A stretch of 64,000 bases of DNA. Origin: Cheilinus undulatus. Its lineage: Eukaryota; Chordata; Actinopteri; Labriformes; Labridae. The stretch is taken from NCBI RefSeq assembly GCF_018320785.1, contig NC_054866.1, forward strand, positions 36,681,000 through 36,744,999, read 5' to 3'. The position numbers were made by a program, and so were the translations under genes. The notes beneath the pieces are model-generated. The model worked only from the letters and a program-made list of their open reading frames with translations. It ran no database searches and had not been told where the DNA came from. Position 1 is the first letter of the stretch, and each line of letters opens with the position of its first letter. Below are positions 21,601-33,600 of the stretch, one piece after another.

Positions 21601-24600
21601 ACATGGTCATGACAGTCTGCTAAAGTTAAAATTGAGCAACAGAAGGGGAAGAAAGATGATTTAAGTGACTTGGAACGCATCGTGGTTGTTGGTACCAGTC
21701 AGGCTGGTCTGAGTATTTCATGGTCTACTGGGATTTTCAGGAGTAACCATCTCTAGGGTTTACAGTTCTCTTGGGATAAAAACTCCTGTTGAGCTGTTCG
21801 AGCTGATAAACACAGTAATGGGACTTTATTTGTAGAATGCCATTCATACATACAGAAAGTCAAGCTGCTTTACAGAGCAAAAACAATGTATGAAAAACAT
21901 CGAAAGCATGACATGGTTAAAAAACAAGACCTAACTATTGACAATTTTAATCACTGAATTTCTGCAGTTAATCTCTATCGCTATCATCCCTTCTTGTTGG
22001 CACAACCCAGTGGTGCTCTGGATGTCCTTGCATATTACCATGGGCATGTGAAAATAATCTGTTAAAAAAATAACAAAGTCCACGCCCTAGGGTGGAGTAA
22101 GGGGTAGATGTGGCAAGGGAGCATGGAGTAGGGTACCGTTTGGATGGGCAGTAGGATCACCACAAGCCCCTGGTCATGCTGTGGATGTCCCAAGGGTTTG
22201 AAAACCATTAGAGTCTCTGGTGAAAAGGCCCAAGGATAAAAAGAGATGCCATGATACAGCTTGACCTTGGCTGCCAAGTGACACACGTGTCAGGCTTAAC
22301 TCTGCCCCAAAGCCCCCAAGCCCTGGATTGTGGCACATCAGGGCCCCATGAAGAATCCTCTGCGTCCTACATGCCTAGAACTTATGCGCATAACTGCATG
22401 TGGTCAATTTTGGTAAATATTTGCTGCTGAAATCTGTTATGTTGTGTCTTGAAATGCAGTTTGTTGCTTGTACTATGCAGGGTCTGACATTAATGGTTGC
22501 CTGAATGCCTGGGGCAACTTCAAAAAGCCAACGGGCAAGCAAAACTTGTAAGGACATGCCCGATTATTATTTTCCTCTCTTGTTGTAAATACAATTTTCA
22601 GTGGGCTAACACATAGCAAACTAGAAAAGCACTCGGAGAGCACAGACCTCCGCCAATAGCCCTATCTCCCAATAGTAAAGAATCCTGTCAAAACTTCCTG
22701 GATCCGGACGATGATCCGGATCACTCCCAAAATCTAATCAGTTCTTCCTTATACCATTTCTTACATTTCCAGAAAATTTCATCAAAATCCGTCCATAACT
22801 TTTTGAATTGTGTTGCTAACAAACAAACTAACAAACAAACTAACTTACAAACTAACTTACAAACCCTGCCGATCACATTACCTCCTTGGCGGAGGTAATA
22901 AATACAGTTTCCTTAAGAAAGAAGTGTTGTGTATTGCTTTCCACAGTCAACAGGGCAATGGATTTTAGTTTAGTATGTTGTGAGAAAAATGTATGCAGCT
23001 AGAAAAAGTAGCTCCTAGACAGGGCAAGTAGGACTTCAGATGGTGCAAGTAGATTTGGGAAGCAGTTGCCCTTAAGGGCAAGTAGGCAAAACCTTAACGT
23101 CGGACCCTGCTATGTCTGTACCAAGTCTATGTGTCTGACTGCTCTGTGTCTGTAACTTTGTTCCATGTGCTGCTGCCTGTCTTGGTCAGGACATGCTTGG
23201 AAAAGATATTTTTTAATAGCAATGTTTTTCAGGTTAAATAAAGGTTAAGCAAAAATAATAAAAAGACTGAAAAGTTATTAATATAATTGTTGAAATTTAG
23301 TAAAATATAAGAAGTCATTCAATTATTAAAATTTAGTAAGACAGTATGAAAAGTTTAAATGCAGTAGATAGCTGTCTTTATGCCTTTGACATTCATATTG
23401 ATAATGTTACGGCGTGAGTATGAGAGCAGGAGCTAAATGTAAAAAACATCCAATATGCACACAGACAGTGCTATGCTCCCCTTCTGGCTCAGCTGATCCA
23501 TTTTTTGCCTCTCTACTACCTCTGTTACTACCTTCAAGCCAGGACAGAGGAGAGGATCACCTTGTACTCCAATTATGTCTCTGTGACATTCAAAGTGAAG
23601 GTGAACTGTTAAAGGGGTGCAGATGTCATCATTTTAAGCAGCACTATGAATTGGGATACTAGCTCAACTAATATTACCAAGGTATTTAGAAGAGCAAATC
23701 TGAAGACTGAACCTTGAAGCAGATGGGCCACAGCAACAGCTGACTACATAGGGTGATACTCATGTCAACAACAGGAATCAAAAGCTATAAAGCCCATGGG
23801 CTCATCAAAACTGGACAACAGAAGACTGTAAAAGTGTTTTCTGGACTATGACTATTGAGCTAAACGTATTGATGGCCACCATTGGCATATCAGATATTTG
23901 CATCAATAGGCAGTTGAACAGGTATACCTAATAATATGGCCAGTCAATGTATATCTTCTTTACTCTTTAAGGTGAAAAATTTTCTTAGGCAGAGAAAATA
24001 ATCTCTAATTCAGCCACATGCCTTTTTTGGTCAACTCTTCTCCTCTCTCCCTCTGTTTAACCTTTTCTTGAAGTAAACAGATGGACTTCAGATTGAAATG
24101 TCAGAAAAAGAATCAAATTACCAAGCTTTACTTTTTGTCACTATGGCTCTTTAAACAGGTGCAATGAGCAAGCTCTCTTTTTAGTTTACTGTGTATTTAT
24201 TCAGTCTTCATCTGAACTAGCCATTAAAAAGGCCCTCAGCATGTCTCACTTACACAACCAGCTTTTACATATTAATCATTCCTGAGCAGCTGACCTGTGG
24301 CACCCTGTGAAGATGACTATGATAAGTGCCGTGCAATAACATCCTGGCACAGTTATAAAGACGGGTCCAGAGGAGCTGCTGCCTCCTCTCTCTTCCCAGC
24401 AGCGGTGAATGTCCGTGGACCGGGCCATCTGGCTGAGTGCCTGGCCAGCTAATGGATGGAGCCCATCCACCCCGGCCCGTGGAGTTTTATCTTAGACTAA
24501 CAAGCAGATGCTGCCATCGCTGTTCCACTCACAGCGCCTCCCTCATCAATCTTGCTCTCCTCCACTCTGCTCGATCTGTCTGCTTCTCCTCTCTCTGCAC

Positions 24601-27600
24601 TCCCCCGTTCCTCTCTTTCTCTCTCCTTGTCCTCAAATGCCTCCCTTGGCCAATCTCTTACTCTGCTGCTGCCTCATCTGAGCCAGCAGGCATCCCTCTT
24701 CACTCCAGCTTGGCTGCTTCCCTTCATCAGCCTGACAAACAAGGTGGAGAGCAAACACCCACATAGATACCACATGCACACATGCAAACGCACACTTGTT
24801 CACAGCTTGGAAAGTTTAGTTAGTTTCATGGGTGCAGACTGCCATCTGCTGGTGTAAAAGGGAAACAGCAGCAGAAGTCATCAGAGAGGCTGATACGCAG
24901 TACACAGTAGTGAAAGTCTGACTGCAGATGCATCAATACCACTTTTCTGTAAGCACATTTGCACTCACTGATGCTGATAATAGTTTATTATGATCCTGGG
25001 TCATATTTGTGTTCTGGTCATGTTTATTGGGATATATGCTCTACCGCCCTGCAGTGTGAGGGTGTTTCTCTATGTATGTTTTAAGAGACATCACAATTCA
25101 GCAGCAGCTGATCATCAATTAGCAGTCAGTCAGCTTAAACAGCGGCGCTTTACTAATTCTAATAAAATACATTGCCAAATGACACCCCACAGTTCACTAG
25201 CCCTGTTACCCACCAAATAAGCCAGTCTATATGGGTACTGAAGAGTCACCACACTTCACAACACTCTGTACCAGAATATAAGGCAGATAACAGCTGGACG
25301 AGTGAACACGGGATCCCAAGGAGCTTCAGTATCCTCCAGAGGGCATCTTAAGGGGTCAAACCCCCTCCAGGAGTCAACACAGACTGCAAGCAACCCTCTA
25401 CTGAATTCCAAAAAGCGTTGAGTGAAGACCTGAAGCGCCAACATGTGGTCAAGCCTGACTGTTTAGGCCACTGGTGTAGAAGCAGCAGATAATGGATCTT
25501 TGAACATTGAAGTAGAGAGTCTGGTAGAGGTCTGGTTTATGTTTGGGCCTTCATTCAAAATGTTCAGGGCTCACTGTGAGTGTGTGGCGCCCTACGCACC
25601 TGATGGTACAGTTGTACGATTTTCCAATATTCACCAATATTCAAGGCAGATATAAGATTTATGTTTTATGAAAATGTCTGCCGATATACGGTCTGTGAAT
25701 ATCAGCAGAAATTTCCATAACTGCTAAACTGATGTATCACTTTTTTGGGCTATGATCTGCAGTTACCAATGTCCTGCCATCCCAAATGTTTAGTTTACAT
25801 GAGCTTACCATGCTGTTGTGCTACACACAAGGCAGTGAACACTGATAGCTGTGATGTAAATGATCTGCAACAGATCTGTGCTGTTGGCAGACTGTTTATA
25901 TGGCCACAGCATTAATAAGCACTGGGATGAGGTGCTGATGGTAGCTGAAATACTCTCCCTAAAATTCTGTGACCACTGAAATTTATATCAAAAATACTTT
26001 AAGAGTAGAAATAAGAAAACTGAAGGTTTTGTTCTGCGTCAAACAACATAAAAGTGCTGGCCTGACTTATAAATTTGATATTCATAGCGAACAGTTAGCT
26101 GTGAACTCAAATTGTGAAGTTTTAAGCAGAAACAGCAGAGCTTTCTCACCTTATTCCTTAAAAACTAAAGTGTGTTTTAAGGACCCAGGTTTTAAGTTTG
26201 AACTAAAGCTAGTTTAATTGATGTTTGGTACTTGGAAAGACTTTGTTTTTGTGTTATTTCAAGCACTGTGTAAGGATTGTCTCAAACACTATGCAACCCT
26301 GGTGTTTAATTAGGATAATTAATTTTAAATTGAAAGTTAAAGCTATTTTAAAAAGGAAACATTTTTCCTTGGTGCCCTACAGAGCTCATGTCTGTCAGCA
26401 GGTCATTATAGTGCAGTTTGTAGCTCTAAAGAAAGCAGACAATGCTTACTTCTACTGTTATAGTTTAAAAAAGCATGTTGCACTTAATGAACATTAGACC
26501 CAACTCAATAAATTGGTGTTTTTTAATTGCTGAAAGTCTATATTTGAAAAAAAAAAAAACACAACATCTAATCAAACATTGCTAGTTCTTCTATGCCAGT
26601 TTCTAAAATAAACAGTCACAGTGAGAGTAAGACTAACAAACAAACATTCATACTATGCATATTTTTTAAAAAAAAGAAAACATTTTTGCATGGTTTTAGT
26701 ATCAGCTTAGATGAGTTTGGAAATAAAGGCAGTATCAGAAACTACAACTGAAAAACTGTAGACACAAGTAAAAGGATGACAATGCAAAACTCTTGCTGCT
26801 AACTCAGGCAAATAATATGGAAATCCCAAAGGGCAAACCATAAGAGGAGAGAAAGGTCAGAAGGGATAAAGAGGTGAAGGAAACCAAAACAGTGAGAAAT
26901 AATACATGAGGATGCACTAGTGTTTAATATTAAAAGGAGGAAGAGGAGAGATGGAGTACAATCACTGCATGAACAAACAACACAAACACATGTAGCCCCT
27001 CGTGAAAGTGAAAGGAGAAAGAGTTCAACAGTATGAGGGTGGAAAAAAGGGTTGATGTTTACCTTTGTTACCAGGTGCTGGGATATCTCCGTCTCTGTGG
27101 GGCAGAGGAGATAAGAGTCAGACAACTCTGAATTACACTGAAAACACAAGGAGTCACGTGAGGGTAGTCTGGGATGTGTGATGACAAGAAGAAAGAATTT
27201 AGAGGTTGAAGTGTTGGAGTGTAACATTGTGCAGCTGCAGGCTGTTGTACTGAAACCACTTCTGCTTTTAGATACAAACACACAGTTAAACGAATTAGAA
27301 AAACAGGAAACGTGCACCTCACTCACTCTTTTGACACCTCCCACCCAGCGATAGATGCATCTTCACACACAGAGTGACCCACTTTCACAGCACTGTTAAT
27401 AGTGCAGGAAATGACGCATGGAAAGAAACTGACAGGGCAGTTGAGCCCTTAAATGATCCTGTGTTTGTTCTGCATTCTGTTTCAGAGACATCAGTGCAGC
27501 TGACTGATTCACATTCATTCAATTGTTAATTTACTTTCATTGGCATCATTATGTGATGATATGATCAGATAGTGTTATCATTTTACAAAGTTTTGGTGTT

Positions 27601-30600
27601 TGAAATATATCAAACTGGGGTTATTTCAGTGTCAGGTTTTAAGCCTTTGATACAATTCCAGTAATGTTTCTATACCATGGCAACACAAATACAAGTCTGA
27701 GAAACTCAATACTGGTCAAATGAAATCTGCCTATATCAGCTATAAATATTGTCCTTACTAACAAAAAAGTCAACAGAGTTTTAAGATGGAACAACCAGCC
27801 TACAGAACACAAGCAGAAATCTCTTTTCCTTTTTCTAATCATTCCTTATACTTTAAGTGTGTTTTAAGACTGAAATGTGCTCACTTATTCATCCTCAAAC
27901 TTCAAATCACATGTTTTAAATACTGAATTTTAAGTCCGACTCATTTAAATATCAGTATTGACTGGGATATCAGCAAAAATCCAATATTGTGCATCCCTAT
28001 TAAAATAAAGCAAGTATCAATCCTTCTAATGGCCTTATTTGTAACTAACAGAGTGAATAAGCAAACATTGTTTGAACTGATGAAAGCTTTAAGTGCATTT
28101 CCAACAAGAAGTCTGGTTTGGGTCATTGGATGACCATATCTGTGGTTCCACAGTATACTGCACCATTATTTGGTAGGTGGGGATGTGAGCTAGCTGGTAG
28201 TAGCCATGTCAGCTGTGTGACACTGTGGCATTATAGCAGGTCTGCACCTCTGAGGTTGTTTGAGGGGTAGTGCTACATGTTAATATTATTTGCAAAAACC
28301 AAAAACAGCCTTGAATTACTCTCTGGAAATCCATGGCATATTCAAACACGGTGCCTTTGTGTTTTTCCAATATCAAGGCATAGGAATGCAACATGGGAAT
28401 TTGCTTCTTTAAGCAATCACCTGACTGCAGTGTGCCTAGCTCCTCTCTTTAGGGTTGGACAGGCATGCTTGTTACTGTAATAGGCTGGGTGCCAAAAAGT
28501 AGGAAGGTACATATTATGTAAGTTAAATTGATACTTATCATTAATTTTGGCAGTGGAAGAACAAATAATTGCATATTATACCAAACCAGAATGAGTTTGC
28601 AGTGATTTTGAATTTGCTGTAATCCCATGTAGATATTTCTTGAAATGTCACTTTTTAATTGAGTGACATAAAGGCTGTACAATCAAATTCACATTTTCAT
28701 AGTTATTGCAATATAACTTTTTAAAAAATATGTAAAGTGTGGTGAATTAATTTATACAAACAAGCAGCAATGTACTAAATATAGCAGGGGTGTCCAAACT
28801 TTTTCCACTGAGGGCCACATACAGAAATATACAAGGATGGTCAGGCCACCTTTATACTCCATGCCTTGAGGATATTGAAGTTATCAAGACTAATCAAATG
28901 CAAGTTTATAGATGCTAAGTGATATTGACCTAATTGGTTAGGTACTGGCTTACAAGGCAAATAGTTATTTTTAGGATACTGGGGAGCCATTCAGATTTCA
29001 GGGGGCATCATTTGGCCCTGGCTACCACTGGCTCTACCCCTGAAATGTTATTGGTCTTGCTATTTGCTGCGATAACACATCAGGACGTTATTAATCAAGA
29101 TATCTTCTTATCAAAATGTTTGTTTACAGAATTAACGTGGTAGCACTGCCTTGTGTTGAAACCAAGACAATACAGTAGAGAACAAGCTTTATGTTCTTAT
29201 GTGGGCGCCATATTTCATTTTATTTCAGGAATTTTTTTTGCAGGCCAATAAAAAATGGGCTGCGAGTTGCATTTGGCCCCCCTTGAATAGAGCCTTGGTT
29301 CTTAGCTGACATAAAAGTGGGGCACAAAGCCATGTTCAGTTGGCTGCAGATGTATGCCTGCCCAAAAAAAGAGAAAAAAAAAATGGCCAAAAAGTCTATG
29401 ATATGCTTTTATTTTGTAGGACGTCTCCACCTCTTTGTTTTGTCACATTGTTTGTTTTACCTCAACTCCAAACTGCCCCATTTTTTTCTGTAAATATTCA
29501 GATATTATTGGGAAAAAAAATTTAGTCGGGATATGTTGTGGGTCCTGATGCTTGATCAGCTGAGAACTAGTGGAAAAGAGAAAGGGAATACAGTCATTGA
29601 CAGAAGTATTGGCACCCCTGGAAATTTTCCAGAAAATATACCAATGCACATAAATGAAATAAACATGTGTATACCAAAAACATTTGTAATTGCAACCATT
29701 TCTGGGGGATATAGTGTATTTTCTGTAAAAATTTCAGGGGTGCCAATACTTCTGTCCATGACTGTATATCGGCTCTCACACTTGGAGTTAGATGTAGCTT
29801 TAGGTATCTGTCAGGTACCCTCAAAACAACTGGCAGTAAGGAGGTCATTATAATGCCAAAATCTAAGATTTCAATATGATAGAAACTATTTCAATACTTG
29901 TCTAGATACCATGGCAACAATAACTGAGTTCTAACACCCAAAATATTGTGCAATTTCTTGTTTTATGATGATAAAAAGCAGGCTATCTCCTGCACATGGG
30001 CTAAGATGCACAAAAACATTGCTTCAGGGCTAAAATTATGCCATCCTATTTGTGCAGTATGGATAGTGTGCAGGAGAATGCTGTCGATTTGTGATGAATT
30101 CATTCCTCATATGTACCTGTCATATAAAACAGAGGTTATTTTTTGGCATTTTTAGTACTTATCGAAACTGCCAATCATTTAATTTTGTATTGTTTTTAAA
30201 AACCCAAGGTATCAAAACATGAACAAGAGCAAGAAGGCTAGCTAACATGCCCTGCAATCCCTGCAGGCCCAATTTTAGTCATATCAAACTGCACAGAAGA
30301 TATCACATGCAGCTCTTCCTCAAATTAATTTAATGAGTTTAATTGTAGAAAAGTTGAGTTTGTCATCTAAACAATGAGTCAGGTGTTACTTTAGTTTGCA
30401 TGCGTGTCTGTATAGGAGACCGGAGCAACCTGTTGACGCTTTCTAAGCCTGGACAAGAGACAACACGCCTGAGTTGCCTACATCTGGGGGAGACTAGAAG
30501 AACGAGTTCACCACCAGCATGTGTGAAAAAGTAGGTCACATCCCGCCCTGTGTCTTTTCCAAAAAGTTCAGAACCGGCGATCAAAAGCAGAATAATGAAT

Positions 30601-33600
30601 CAGGAAATTAGGTTTATTAAGCTGGACCACAATGTGGGCTTCTATTTGGCGTCTGTAAATCCTGATAAGGCACTTTGGTTTCCTTTGTTTTCAAACATCT
30701 GTCCAGGAAATGTGCTTTCTTCTCTTCAAGGTCATCAAGTTGGCAGCCCTGTCACACCACACCAACCCTGAGGCTCGTATGTTGCCATAGTAATCATGTA
30801 CTACCTTTAATAAATAAACTTGCTGCACTGGTTCTCAGGCTTTTTCTGCCCAGAAAATATGATAACACGATCCTCAGTGAGGGTGTTGGTCTGTTTCTGG
30901 CTAGAAGATAATGGTGCAACATTAACATGTCAAACACAACTTCCCAATGAAGAGAGGACATCTGTGTGTAGATAAACAACTGTCAGTTTGCATGTTACAA
31001 ACAGAAGCATGAAAACAGATGACCTTTGGTTCTTCCAGTTATTAATATGACACCTCAATGCTTTCACTACGGTGTTTACAGGGGGTCATAAACAGAACAA
31101 AGGGAATATTGTCCTTCTACTGATAATAAATTGTAAATTCTCTTTTAAATTAAACCACTTCTATGTAGCGTGTTGTTTATAAAAGCCAGGGTAGTGCTGT
31201 TTATTCAGGGACTTTTCCAGCCCTAATGGCCGTGTGGATGATACCTGGACAAAGGCAACTGGTACACAAAGGACAGTGAGTCATCCGGATCATGTCACCT
31301 GTCTGTGGTTTACAACGCAACTGATAACAGAGCATATATGACTTACAATATAATTGGTTTGAATCAAATAAAGATTACTATTTGTTTCAATGAGAAAATA
31401 AATACTTTATATCAAATTTCCATTTGGTGAATACATGCAGGTCACATGTATCAAAGTAACAACTTTTGAAAGGTTGGTTATAGGGCAGGCTTGTTTGTAG
31501 GCCACTGAAGGATAATTTACATATGTAGGATGATTTACATTGTTATTGTTCTGTTTTCTTAACTCAGTCAAGTCAGTAAGTCACTATTATGAGAGAAAAA
31601 AACTTAACAGTTAAAACTCATTTATATGACTCACTGTCTTTTAATTTTGAAATAAATCAATTATAAAAATATTGACTTTTTATCTCATATATTTGCCATT
31701 TTTGTCAGAAATTCTGCTTTTTATCTCATGATTTTTAATCTTTATCTTATAATTTCCACTTTGTCTCATAACCTTAACTTTTATGTCATGATTACCTGTT
31801 TCTCTATCATGATCTGAATATTTGTCTCTTGATTTTGACTTTTTTTCTCATAATTTTTAATTTTTATCAGAATTTCCTCATTGAATGCTACATATTTCGC
31901 ACTTTGTAAAACTATTTTTAATTTTTTTCTCGTGAAATTCATATTTAATGTTATTTAACATTTCTTTCCTAATAATTTGGAATTTTTAGGTAATAACTTC
32001 CATCTAATGTCTTTTCTTTTTGAGTTTTGTCATAAATTTCACTTTTTTCCTGCATTATAATGTTTTATTATCCCAAGTATTTGATATTTTTGTCACATTT
32101 ACCAATTTTCATCATGTAATATGGAATTTTTTATCTTATAAGTTAATGTTTCATGTTTTTTTCCCTTTTTGTCTTTCTAATAATTTTTTGATCATATTTC
32201 TCACTTTTGTCTTATATTTTGGACTTCATTGCTGTTATCTTAATCTTTATTCTCATAATTATAGAGTTTTCACCTCATGGATATAATATTCTGAATTTTT
32301 TTTTTCATTCTCCATCTCATGATTTTTAATTTTATTTCATAACTTCCACTTTCTCTAGAAATCATGACTTTTATGTCATCATTTCCTGATGCTGAATCAT
32401 GATTTTCAAAACTGTCCCTTTATTTTAACTGTATTTCTCATAATTTTGACTTTTCATGTCATAATTTCCACTTTTTGTGTCATAATTCAGGCTTTCAATG
32501 CCATATATTTCCTTATCTGTGTCATAGTTTGTAATTGTATGCCATGATTTTGTTTATCTTTTTTTAGGATATTTTTGGGCTTTTTATCCCTTTAATGAGA
32601 GAGGAGGAAAGTGGACAGAGTCAGAAACAGGGATGAGAGAGTGGGGGAGAGACATGCGGGAAAGGAGCCACAGGCCTGAATTAAAGCAGGCTGCCTGGAT
32701 ACATGGAGCGGGACCTCACAGCAAGGCTATCCACACCACAGCAATTCATTATTTTATATATTTTTGCCTTGTTTTCTCATAACTTGGATTTTTCATTTCT
32801 CCTTTTAGTCTTATACTTTTGCCTTTTTTTCTCATTTTTGTTGTGAATCTAATATTCTACGTTACACTTTCCATCTTATAATTTCGCATTGCTATCTTAT
32901 AAATTTGATATTCAATGTCATAATATCAACATTTATATCATAGTTATGACTTTTTAACTGATTATTATGTCTTACTCCCATACCTTTGACTCTTTATCTC
33001 ATTATTTCGATTTTCTTTTCGAAAACATCTGATCTTTTATAAGAGGTCCCACTTTTATCTCATGATTTTGTTTATCTGCTGATTCAAAATATTTTATCCC
33101 ACATCTTATTTTTTGACTTTTTATTTCGTCATTATCAGTCAACATCTAACAGTTTCAACTTTTCATTTAATAACTGACTTCTGAACTCATTATTCTGTTT
33201 TCTATCTAATAAATTGTCTTTAATATCACAAATTCAACTTCTCAACCCATCATTATGAAGTACTCCTATAAACTCATAATTTTAGCTTTTTATTCTACTA
33301 TGGTGTATCCTTTCATATGTCCTATTTCCCTTTTATACAGGAGAAAATGGGCTTCCATTAGTTTAACCTACATTTCCATCCGTCGTCTTCAAACATGCTG
33401 CTTGTTTTGTGTTTGTATGGTCCCAATTAGTGTTCTGCTACTCTGCTGTCAGTGAGTCATCTTAGTGTAACAACACAGCAGCGTGCTCACACAAAGGCAT
33501 CTCCACATCCTTGTTATTTTACTTTATGTTCACTCTAAATCAAAAGTATCATCAGTTAGGGGTCTTTACATGCGTTATTTCAACTATAAAACTGCAGGAA

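Larger units (their letters stand above)
21510..23950 (+). mobile_element. Tc1-like transposon split by nested insertions
   Basis: The left part (21,510-21,815) begins near CATTTTATTAGGTACATCTG and runs through transposase-like sequence to GAGCTGATAA. The matching right part resumes at about 23,660 and ends AGGTATACCTAATAATATGG near 23,945, the complement of the left terminus. The roughly 1.85 kb between is foreign and holds the unclassified repeat B, a hAT element and a LINE tail. It lies in intron 2 of the FIIND-death-domain gene. Confidence 0.75.

Noticed and set aside
26799..27344. 181-codon minus-strand ORF
   Set aside because: It runs through intron on both sides and reads the putative exon 2 in a different frame; no domain is visible.
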